DNA from: Blattamonas nauphoetae
Taxonomy: Eukaryota; Preaxostyla; Oxymonadida
Direction of reading: 5' to 3'
DNA length: 64,000 nt
Assembly: GCA_033064195.1 (NCBI GenBank)
Contig: JARBJD010000057.1
Location: 62,001 to 126,000, forward strand
In this document: in pieces, positions 1 through 8,900 of the stretch
Numbering within the stretch: the first letter of the stretch is position 1
How the letters are laid out: every line of letters begins with the position of its first letter
The notes under the pieces: generated by a model
The model's database searches: none
Told to the model about the DNA's origin: nothing
What the model saw: the letters and a program-made list of their open reading frames with translations, nothing else
Program-made: the position numbers and the translations under genes

Positions 1-1234
1 ACGATCACATTGTCTCTGTCTCAATCTCAGTTGGACCTCGAAGCATCGCTTGAATGGCGTGGACGACTGGTCTTCGGAAATGGAGCACGAACGAACTCGT
101 CGTTTGTGATTCAACAGAACACTGCTGATAGATTCGCACAATCAGTGAAAGACAACATGAAGTGGTGGATTCCTCTCGTCGTTGCCCTCTCTGCTGCTCT
201 CATCGTGTTCATCTTCGTCGTTGTCTGCTGTCTGCGTCGCCAGTCGAAGAAGAAGAAAGACGACAAGCTTCTCGATCCAAAGACGTCTGAGATGGATGGT
301 CTTCCGCCAGAGAAGATTGAGATTGTGGAAGACTGGAAATCGAACCTGCCTCACGACTCGCTTTTGGGAGCAGTTCAATCAGAAGGCAATTTCAGCAAAG
401 CGGACACATCGAACGATCACCAACACACATGGATTTCAGCACAGGAGACAAAAGAGACAGGACAAGCGGAATCGTGTGTGGATGGAGTTGTGATGTTGGA
501 GGGTGATGCGATGCAGCTGAAGCCAGTGAACAGACAAGACACGCTCTTCAATCGACTTCACTCGACTCCAAAGATCCCGCTCGCGAAGCTTCAGACAGCG
601 AAGCAGATTGCTCGTGCACTGACAGAACTCCAAAAAGTGTCACCTCAGTTCACGCTCCTCTCGTGCCTCTCGTCGCATTTTGTTCTTTTCGACTCGAATG
701 GAAATGTTGAGCTGAGACTGACCGATGGGAAGGAAGGAAAGCAGGCAGACCTGATCCAAGGAGCTCAAGATCCTCCCATCCAACCGCAGCCTCTTGCACC
801 TGTTCCATTCCACGCACTGAATCACCATCACATCTCCCACCTCATTCAATCCGAATTGAACACACTCACGCTGACAACCCAACCCTCGCAAGAATCGAGT
901 TCGGGGGAAGGGTTCGAGTTGCTTCGATGGAGGGCTCCTGAAGCAACTGCGAATGTGGGAGAGCCCGCAAAGGAGTTTGATCATGGGAAGGCGGCAGTGT
1001 TCAGTCTTGGTCTGATTCTGTTTGAGATTGAGAGCGAGACAGTTCCGTTGAGTGAGATGGATGCTGTGAATGCGAATCGTCATCTCGGAACAGGCCATCT
1101 TCCGAAAATGGAGCTGATCCAAAATGATGGACTTTTTGAACTGATCACATCGTGTCTGTCACTGGACCCGTCTCTCCGACCGAATCTGGACTCGATTGAA
1201 AGCAAACTGGACTCCGTTGAGTTCTCGAATCCAG
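1..1234 (+). repeat. Inverted repeat arm A (pairs with 6021-7254)
   Basis: Base x of this arm pairs with base 7255-x of the reverse strand from 1 to 1234. Translating both arms gives only three amino-acid differences (A/T, S/Y, Q/L), made by about five base changes, and the antisense frames also agree, so synonymous sites are conserved too. Identity is above 99 percent. The match stops sharply at 1234 inside the last codons and may continue left of the window. Confidence 0.95.
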
Positions 1235-1260
1235 CCAACAATCAAATTGCATTCTGCTGA
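1..1260 (+). CDS. 3' end of beta-helix receptor pseudokinase (partial, runs in from left edge)
   Basis: The reading frame is open from base 1, so the 5' part lies outside the window. The visible 419 residues hold the end of the ectodomain, a transmembrane helix at about residues 56-80 (starting KWWIPLVV) followed by a CCLRRQSKKKK stop-transfer, a low-complexity linker, and a kinase-like C-lobe. In that lobe the catalytic-loop equivalent reads LSSHFVLFDSNGNVEL, so HRD and DFG are absent. RWRAPEA (APE motif) and FSLGLILFEIE (alpha-F) are present. The last residues, after EFSNP, differ from the second copy at 5956-7254. The role is inferred: a surface receptor whose cytoplasmic domain acts as a scaffold rather than an enzyme. 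Confidence in family membership is high; the ligand is unknown. Confidence 0.85.
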   Translation, partial: TITLSLSQSQLDLEASLEWRGRLVFGNGARTNSSFVIQQNTADRFAQSVKDNMKWWIPLVVALSAALIVFIFVVVCCLRRQSKKKKDDKLLDPKTSEMDGLPPEKIEIVEDWKSNLPHDSLLGAVQSEGNFSKADTSNDHQHTWISAQETKETGQAESCVDGVVMLEGDAMQLKPVNRQDTLFNRLHSTPKIPLAKLQTAKQIARALTELQKVSPQFTLLSCLSSHFVLFDSNGNVELRLTDGKEGKQADLIQGAQDPPIQPQPLAPVPFHALNHHHISHLIQSELNTLTLTTQPSQESSSGEGFELLRWRAPEATANVGEPAKEFDHGKAAVFSLGLILFEIESETVPLSEMDAVNANRHLGTGHLPKMELIQNDGLFELITSCLSLDPSLRPNLDSIESKLDSVEFSNPANNQIAFC

Positions 1261-1931
1261 CACACACATCCATTCACACATCACCAGTTTGAACAATCAA
1301 AAGCCAACTCTCTCTTAATTGCATCTCATTTAGATTTGCACCGATTTCAGCCCCGGAATCGATTAAAAGAATATTTCTTCTGATTATTCACGTCATTTGG
1401 GATCAGCCGCAGTTGTGATCGTCTTCATTTTTGTCATGTCACAAAGAACACAACGATTACTCTGACTGACACATCCACGTCACCCACACTCACTCACACC
1501 ATCAATGCCATATCATCACACAATCTATACTCTCTCATCCCACTCACGTCATGTCTTCCTTACTCATCGGTCTTCATCTGTTCACTGAATGACGAAGATT
1601 CAGATGGAATTGGAAAGATGCTTTTCTTATCACATTATTTGTTCGTTTTGCCGGTTTATGTCAGATGTCTTGATTTCCACATCACCCACTTTGCACATCG
1701 TTGAAGGTTGATCACGTCTCACATCACTCTTCTTTCGTCACTGGCTGAATGCGGCTACACCGCTCAGTTCTTCGCATGTCACGACTTGACACCTCACATT
1801 TCACCGCTTGCATCAATCTAGATTTGAATTGAGTTAAGATGTGGTTGAATTCCTCCTGTCTCAACCATCATGTCCTGAACTAAGTTGTTCATGGTTTGAT
1901 CAGTTTTGAACATCAAAGTGATTTTGACATA
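1261..1931. promoter_or_regulatory. Intergenic region; inverted, diverged copy of 4245-4887
   Basis: No convincing gene lies here. From about 1398 to 1910 the sequence aligns with the reverse complement of about 4887-4245. Shared blocks include CCACATCACCCACTTTGCAC, TCATCCCACTCAC, GATGTGGTTGAATTCCT and GTTCATGGTTTGATCAGTTT. By eye identity is roughly 70-75 percent, with an extra ~90 bp in the other copy. The last shared block ends about 25 bp before the start of the TPX2-family gene. In the other copy it ends a few bases before the nucleoporin-like start. It therefore probably carries the promoter or 5' leader of both genes (inference). Confidence 0.6.
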
Positions 1932-3196
1932 ATGGTGAAATTAACTGTCCCACATTCTCCAAAATTAACCACTAAATATCGAACCAGGAATGTTCCTCGA
2001 TAGTATGGCAGTTTCTTCTTCCTTATTCGTGCACCTCAGTTATCTGTCACAAGAGGAAAAAGAGAACCAAATCTTTGAAGAAATGAAGAAAAATCAGTTC
2101 AAGGCTCAACCACTGAACAAAAAGGTTTGTGTGATCAAAGTATAATCACCCTTCGACCGTATTATCTCAGATCCTCCAGTCGAAAGGTGTTCAAGGCCTG
2201 AAACGTGTTGAAAAGAAAGCGCCGACAAAATCAAATGTATCCCCAAGTTTCAAATACTCATTTATCCACTTTTTCTGCAGACTCCATTGGTTTTAAAGCG
2301 ATCTATGGAAAATAAACAACGGAAAGAACTCGCTGTCGTTAAAGTCGCAAAACCGACAGTAAAGGCACGCCCACTCAACAAAAAGGTTCTAGAAGGAGTA
2401 TGGTTTCCCTTGCTGTAATTTTATTATTAGATTGTCGGCCTCCCTCCAAAACAACCGATTCATCTCATCGAACCGCAACCATTCCGTTTACGAACGGATT
2501 TGAGAGGGAAGAAAACAGAAGAGGAAATGAAAAAGATTGTTGAGGAAGAAACAAAGAAAGAAGCCGAAACTGCATCGTCATTTCGTGCTCTTCCGATGCC
2601 TGATTTCAAGACACCCACTCTCAAGAAAGTCGCCACAATAATCGACCCCGCACCATTCAACCTCCAGACGGATCAACGAGGAGAGGCATACCAGGTCTGT
2701 TCTTCTGATTATTTCATAAATCGCAGGAAAAAATGCGTGCTTTGATCGAAGAAGAAAAGAAGAAAAAGGAGCATGTCACGCCATTCCGAGCCCGACCAGC
2801 AAATGTTCACAAACCGGCCTTTGTTTGGACTGTTTTTCTCTTCCCATGACTTCTCTTTTTTCTCTTATCTGATGGCAGGTGCCAGCGAAATCGCAGGTGC
2901 CTTTGGCTGTGCCAGTGGGATTCAATCTTCGGTCAGACGAACGAGCGCCTCAACGAAACGCGTTTGACCGGAAAGTGAAGCAGAAGCAAGCGATTGCAGA
3001 GAAGATAAAGAAGGAAAAGGAAGAATCGGAGAGAAGAACTCTGCGAAGCAAAACTGTGTTTCGAGCAGGGAAGATAAAGTTCGACAAGAAACAGGCCGAC
3101 TTTGTGCCGAAAGAATCATCGAGATCTCTGACAGAAGCGCGTTCGCCTCAGTTCAGGACGAAAGAGCGAGCCCTGCAACGAATGAGGGGTCAGTGA
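1932..3196 (+). CDS. TPX2-family microtubule-associated protein, seven exons
   Basis: Splicing six GT-AG introns (2003-2039, 2125-2170, 2237-2280, 2386-2430, 2695-2726, 2823-2878; 32-56 nt) gives a continuous 334-aa frame. The protein shows the TPX2 signature: an N-terminal SPKLTTKYRTRN segment, FKAQPLNKKI and KARPLNKKI, three PF-L-R/T-D-R-G type repeats (PFRLRTDLRGKK, PFNLQTDQRGEA, GFNLRSDERAPQR) and FRALPMPDF. Lys/Glu-rich alpha-helical stretches lie between them. In other eukaryotes the family binds microtubules and helps spindle assembly; in an oxymonad it could act on the spindle or axostyle (inference). ATG 1932 was chosen because an in-frame stop lies just upstream and exon 1 splices in phase; a further 5' exon cannot be excluded. 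It is tail to tail with the nucleoporin-like gene. Confidence 0.82.
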
Positions 3197-3324
3197 TGGC
3201 CATGTCTTCATTTTCACGTCACTCAAGATGAATATATCATGATTTGCTCCGGTTTTTGTTCAACATCTGCCATTCGTTGACAAAAGTGAAATGTGGAATC
3301 AAGATCAAACAGCCATTTAGCTGG

Positions 3325-4240
3325 TCATCCTTTCGAGTTTGACGAAAACGACGAAAAGGATGTGGGTCCCGTCACTCCGGCAAACGGATTGCTCGCTTTC
3401 GTCGACGCATCTCCCCCACTCCCGAACGCTGCGAACGGATTTGACTCTTTCGCTGTCTGCGTGTTTGTGCTCGATGATGAGAACATTGTCGAAGGCCACG
3501 GCGACGATGAGCCGAATGACGTTGTCGAAGTCGCAGAAGAGGCAGGAGTGAAAGACGTGGCGAACGGGTTTTGGAGTTTGAACGAAGACGACGACGCTGC
3601 TGTCCCCGAATTCGTTGAGAACGGATTGGTGATGGTGAACGAGAAAGGAGCGCTTGTGGCTATTGCTGCGGGGACATCGTTCGAATCCGCGTCCGAAGTG
3701 CCATTTTGAGCTGGCTTTTCTTGAGATGTCGTTCCAAACCCTGTCGACTGCAGTGTTGGTGCCCATCCCGCCCCGAAAGAGGTTGTGCGTGTGGATCCAA
3801 CATTCGTCGATGTGGATGCTGCCTTGTCTTTCGTCGACGAGAAACCAACAAATGTTTCGAACGTCCCAAGTTTCTTCGTTTCGGACGATGGCCTGGGTGT
3901 CTCATACTCTTCAAACGAAAGCACTGTCCGTTTCACTGGCTTTGGACTGAAAAGATTGTGAGGCGAGAATTCGTTTGGTTTCTCGCTCGGTGGTCGAGTA
4001 AACGATGCTTCTTTCTGAATGTCGATGGCTGTGCCTGCCACTGAATTCGTGGAGAACGGATTTTTGATGGTGGATGAGAATGAGGTGGTGAGTGAGAGCG
4101 TTGTCCGCTCAAATAAGGCCAAGTTGGATCCTGTTTTCTTCGACCCAAAGTCATCTAATTCTTGATTTGCTGCAATTGGCGTTTTGTCAGCCGTGACAAC
4201 TCGTGAAACGAACAGAAACAGAAAGACGCACAACTGACAT
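3325..4240 (-). CDS. FG-repeat nucleoporin-like protein
   Basis: A low-complexity Ser/Thr/Phe-rich protein of about 285 aa with recurring NPFSTNS, NPFA, SFGSSS, TGFGTT and AAFGSGG motifs, as in FG nucleoporins that line the pore channel. A plausible model starts at 4240 (MSVVP), removes a 58-nt GT-AG intron (4170-4227) and continues from 4169 to the stop at 3325-3327. Without the intron the frame extends upstream as a 332-residue reading whose N-terminus has no FG character and lies in DNA that is noncoding in the duplicate, so I prefer the spliced start. A stretch reading VLSFEEYETPRP is the only non-FG landmark. Which nucleoporin it is cannot be told. Confidence 0.6.
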
Positions 4241-4244
4241 GAAC

Positions 4245-4887
4245 TAAACTGATCAAACCATGAACAAAACCTTTCAGGATCAAATTGTCGATAAAATAGG
4301 AATTCAACCACATCTTCAATCAAACCAAGTCTATATTAATGCAAGAGATGATATGGAGACGAAAGTCAAGAAAATAATGCAAGATTTAAAGCAGTGAAGT
4401 GTGATGGGTTAAGCGGTGACATGTGTAGAACCGAGCGGGGTAGCCGTAGATAGCAAGTGACAAAAGAAGAGTGACGTGAGACGTGACCAACGATCAACGA
4501 TGTGCAAAGTGGGTGATGTGGAAAACAAGACATTCGACAGAACAGTAAATCGAACAGAAACAGAATCCCGCAAAACGATAAAATAATGCGAAAAGAAAAG
4601 TATCTTTCCCATTCCATCTTCATGCTCACGATACTCCCAACGGGAAATAGGCGAAGATAACAGTTTGGATGGGTGAGATGTGATCATTGACGAATCCCAT
4701 CTGAGTTTTCTTCCATTCAGCGAACAGACGACGACCGATGAGCAATGAAGAGATGTTGATGTGAGTGGGATGAGAGAACAGATTGAGTGTGTGAGTGAAT
4801 GATGTTGATGTTCCCGTCCGATCAATCACAGTGATCTTTGTGGCATGACAAAAACGAAGACGGTGAGAACTGTTTTTGATCCCAAAG
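4245..4887 (-). repeat. Inverted diverged copy of 1398-1910 (upstream region of nucleoporin-like gene)
   Basis: On the - strand this reads as the counterpart of 1398-1910. Order and orientation of the shared blocks are kept, and about 90 bp around 4625-4712 are extra here. It ends just before the nucleoporin-like ATG. No coding potential is convincing in it. Confidence 0.65.
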
Positions 4888-5019
4888 ATGCGGTTCAAAC
4901 AGAAGAGATGCTTGTCCACAGCAATTCAGCATGGGACATTCGGAGAAAACAAAATAAAGGAGAGAAAAATAAGACCGAGTCGGCATTTTGGTATTCCAAA
5001 CGATGATGTGTGGAGTGTC

Positions 5020-5075
5020 AACAGAATTCATAGTCCTCCGATTAGGCCGGACTTGTTCATCAGGTAGGACAACAA
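5020..5075 (+). pseudogene. Relic of the C-terminal tail of a receptor pseudokinase gene
   Basis: The sequence GGCCGGACTTGTTCATCAGG with flanks encodes PPIRPDLFIR then a stop. The - strand gene ends with PTKPDLFIKSDKG, encoded by a clearly related sequence at 5968-6010. This short piece lies in the opposite orientation and has no kinase-like sequence upstream, so it is a remnant of another duplication or inversion. The remaining sequence around it (4888-5160) shows nothing I recognise. Confidence 0.4.
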
Positions 5076-5160
5076 TACTTTCTAGTTGCATGATAATTTC
5101 TTCATTTCGATATGCGAGTGTTGAGTAAAAATTGGTATTTCTGAGAAGAAAGACACGATC

Positions 5161-5756
5161 AATGGGTGCTTTTTCAAATCCGAACCTGAATGGACATGCA
5201 TCACAGTTCTCGGAGGTCTAAACTCACTTCAGCATTGATGTTAGTGATGTGTCTCCACGCTATATTCATAATGTGCACCTTGACAGACCAATTTTGAGGT
5301 TGAAAATGTTCTTGTTTTCATTCTACGAAGGTCTTCTCCGACCCACAAGAATCACGCATCCGACGACCTTTCTGCAGGATAAAGGTCTTTGGATGTTTGT
5401 ATCTCTCATTCCTCTCAATAAGATGGAATCTGTTCACTTCCGGAATGGCATGCTCAACAAGATCTCCAATGGCATTCATCCCAACTACTTGGATCTTGGA
5501 ATGATGGTGTGTTCCTCAAACTGCCTTATGATTGCAATTTTAAGGTTTCCTCACTTTTTTCACAGTAGATCCGAGATGAGGCAAACAGAATCTCATTCAC
5601 ATTCTCCATTCCAAGCAAAAATGATACAAGTCGTCTGAATCCGCTTCAATTGGTTGCGAGAGGCTGAAAACAATCAATTGGCACCCACAAAACTCTCCGT
5701 CGTCAACTTCTTCTTCGATGGATCCATTCTCATCCTCGATGGGGGGATGAACTGAA
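5161..5756 (+). CDS. Possible small multi-exon gene, unrecognised
   Basis: An open stretch reads GLWMFVSLIPLNKMESVHF and continues to YLDLGMM. A candidate intron follows (donor GTGTGTTCC near 5508, acceptor TTTCACAG near 5567), then RISFTFSIPSKNDTSRLN. Further on, another frame reads LSVVNFFFDGSILILDGGMN to a stop at about 5756. The pieces look protein-like, but I cannot join all of them in one unambiguous frame. The fold could be a SPRY-like beta-sandwich (weak guess). It lies inside the region that separates the two inverted-repeat arms on the right-hand side. Confidence 0.25.
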
Positions 5757-5955
5757 CATACATCTAAATAGTTCCAAATGTTATTTAATCACTTCACCTC
5801 TTTGCTCGATTGGCTATTGTGTGAGAATAGCAAAAATGGATGAGGGAAGTGAACAAATACAATGAATGGTCTGATCGTTCTCAAACTCTTTGTTGAAGCC
5901 GTAAAGCGATTATCAATCAACTTTACAGTCAAATAAGGAGGTATCCTTGACATAC

Positions 5956-8900
5956 CTACCCTTTGTCCGACTTGATGAACAAGTCCGGCTTGGTCGGGGA
6001 ACTATCAACTTTTTGGTGGTCTGGATTCGAGAACTCAACGGAGTCCAGTTTGCTTTCAATCGAGTCCAGATTCGGTCTGAGAGACGGGTCCAGTGACAGA
6101 CACGATGTGATCAGTTCAAAAAGTCCATCATTTTGGATCAGCTCCATTTTCGGAAGATGGCCTGTTCCGAGATGACGATTCGCATTCACAGCATCCATCT
6201 CACTCAACGGAACTGTCTCGCTCTCAATCTCAAACAGAATCAGACCAAGACTGAACACTGCCGCCTTCCCATGATCAAACTCCTTTGCGGGCTCTCCCAC
6301 ATTCGCAGTTGCTTCAGGAGCCCTCCATCGAAGCAACTCGAACCCTTCCCCCGAACTCGATTCTTGCGAGGGTTGGGTTGTCAGCGTGAGTGTGTTCAAT
6401 TCGGATTGAATGAGGTGGGAGATGTGATGGTGATTCAGTGCGTGGAATGGAACAGGTGCAAGAGGCTGCGGTTGGATGGGAGGATCTTGAGCTCCTTGGA
6501 TCAGGTCTGCCTGCTTTCCTTCCTTCCCATCGGTCAGTCTCAGCTCAACATTTCCATTCGAGTCGAAAAGAACAAAATGCGACGAGAGGCACGAGAGGAG
6601 CGTGAACAGAGGTGACACTTTTTGGAGTTCTGTCAGTGCACGAGCAATCTGCTTCGCTGTCTGAAGCTTCGCGAGCGGGATCTTTGGAGTCGAGTGAAGT
6701 CGATTGAAGAGCGTGTCTTGTCTGTTCACTGGCTTCAGCTGCATCGCATCACCCTCCAACATCACAACTCCATCCACACACGATTCCGCTTGTCCTGTCT
6801 CTTTTGTCTCCTGTGCTGAAATCCATGTGTGTTGGTGATCGTTCGATGTGTCCGCTTTGCTGAAATTGCCTTCTGATTGAACTGCTCCCAAAAGCGAGTC
6901 GTGAGGCAGGTTGTATTTCCAGTCTTCCACAATCTCAATCTTCTCTGGCGGAAGACCATCCATCTCAGACGTCTTTGGATCGAGAAGCTTGTCGTCTTTC
7001 TTCTTCTTCGACTGGCGACGCAGACAGCAGACAACGACGAAGATGAACACGATGAGAGCAGTTGAGAGGGCAACGACGAGAGGAATCCACCACTTCATGT
7101 TGTCTTTCACTGATTGTGCGAATCTGTCAGCAGTGTTCTGTTGAATCACAAACGACGAGTTCGTTCGTGCTCCATTTCCGAAGACCAGTCGTCCACGCCA
7201 TTCAAGCGATGCTTCGAGGTCCAACTGAGATTGAGACAGAGACAATGTGATCGTGGACTCGGTGAATGAGGTGGTGGATTCTGCGGTGAGGTCAACGAGT
7301 TGAGACTTCCCTTCAGCTTTGTTCTTTTGCATTTCGAAAACTTCCAGAGACAGATCGCATGGGAACAGTGAATCTCCGCAAATTGTCACAGTGAAGGACT
7401 TGGATGATTTGTTTAATATGCTTTTTGATCCAGATTCGAGTGAAGGAACGAAAAGAGGTGATTGTGTCTTGGCAGCACCCCCAGTCAGCGAGCAATTCTC
7501 GATCGACATCCACGGCGATGGGTTTTCAGTCAGACCATCCCCTCCACTCAATGTCTTGATGTCCACTGATCCTTCGTCAGAGCATCGAATGTTTCGTCGA
7601 GCTCCCGAGGCGAGGTCAGGGCTGGGTGTGTTGTCGGAGAAGGCACTCGTTTGGATCGACAGGTTTCCATCTTTCATATTGATCGCCCCTTGCTGAAGAC
7701 TTGAGAACTTTGTGTTGTCGATGCGAGTTGAGCAGTTTTCCAGTTGGATGATTCCAGTTTCCCAGGAGCAGACAGAGGAATCAGAATCGTCTTCGTCGTT
7801 GTCGGTTGATGGAGTGGAATCAGAAGGACCAACGAATGATCCATCTTTGATGATCAGAGTCGAGTGCGAAGCAAACAGGAACACGAACGAGGGAAGTGTG
7901 GACTCGATCACAACATCGACGTCTCGAAGCTCGAAGAGACCATCCGACGAAACAACAATCATCCCCTTCTCGCCCATCCACGCTGACCACGGAATTCGCA
8001 GTGTCGGTTCAACAAATGTCCCTTTCTCCACAACAACCACTCCACCAGCCACGCAAGACACTGTGTTCGAGAGTGATGCGTTCTGCTTGATCCGAATCGA
8101 CACATCCAACGATCCTGTCACCCTTCCCATCTTCCACGCTGAGTCCATCGAACTGCATGCTCGTTCACTCGTTCCACAAAAACGAGATGAATCAGAGGAC
8201 GACGAATCACAGAACACGATGATCGGAGATGGCGCTGGGCCAATCGAGAATGTCACAGGATCTTCCACAAACACAGCCTGGCTGGTCACTTCATTCATGA
8301 TTGACACGATTCGGTATGTCCTGCTGTACTGGAGTGAGTCTGGCCAACCAACCGCCATCTCAGCTGTTGATCCTTTCAAAGTGGAGTCGAATGTGATCTC
8401 AAAATCGTCACCAGAATCCAGTGTCACCAAAAATGGAGTGTGGAGAGGAAGATCAGTGCCATTCAGCTCGATCGTGATGGTTGTGTGGAGAGAGTTGACA
8501 AAACGGCATTCGGCTGATGTCACTTTGGGAGGATGGGGAATCAGGATCGTCGAACAATCCAGAATGACATCGACACTTCCATTCTTCAGAGACAGAATCG
8601 TGATCTCGTCCCCAAATGTCAAACTCGGTGTGCCAGACAGGATTGGGAGTGTCAACGTCAGTTCTTCGTTCGACATTCGAGTGGCTGTTGTTGTGAATGG
8701 AGACGAAGTCGTTGGAGAGGTGACTTGGAGTTGAGTGGTGAACGAGGTGAAGTTGAAGGCTCGGCCTGTCAGGCTGATTGTGACTGTTTGGAGGTCACTG
8801 CTGAGGACGGGGAATGTCGAAATGACACGAGCTGGCTCAGCGATAACAAAATAATTGGGGTCCGCATCGATCAGGAGATGGTCGGAAGGAGAGGAGATTG

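Noticed and set aside
4245-4887. Several - strand ORFs of 85-140 codons as genes
   Set aside because: They fall in DNA shared with 1398-1910, where the matching frames are not conserved.
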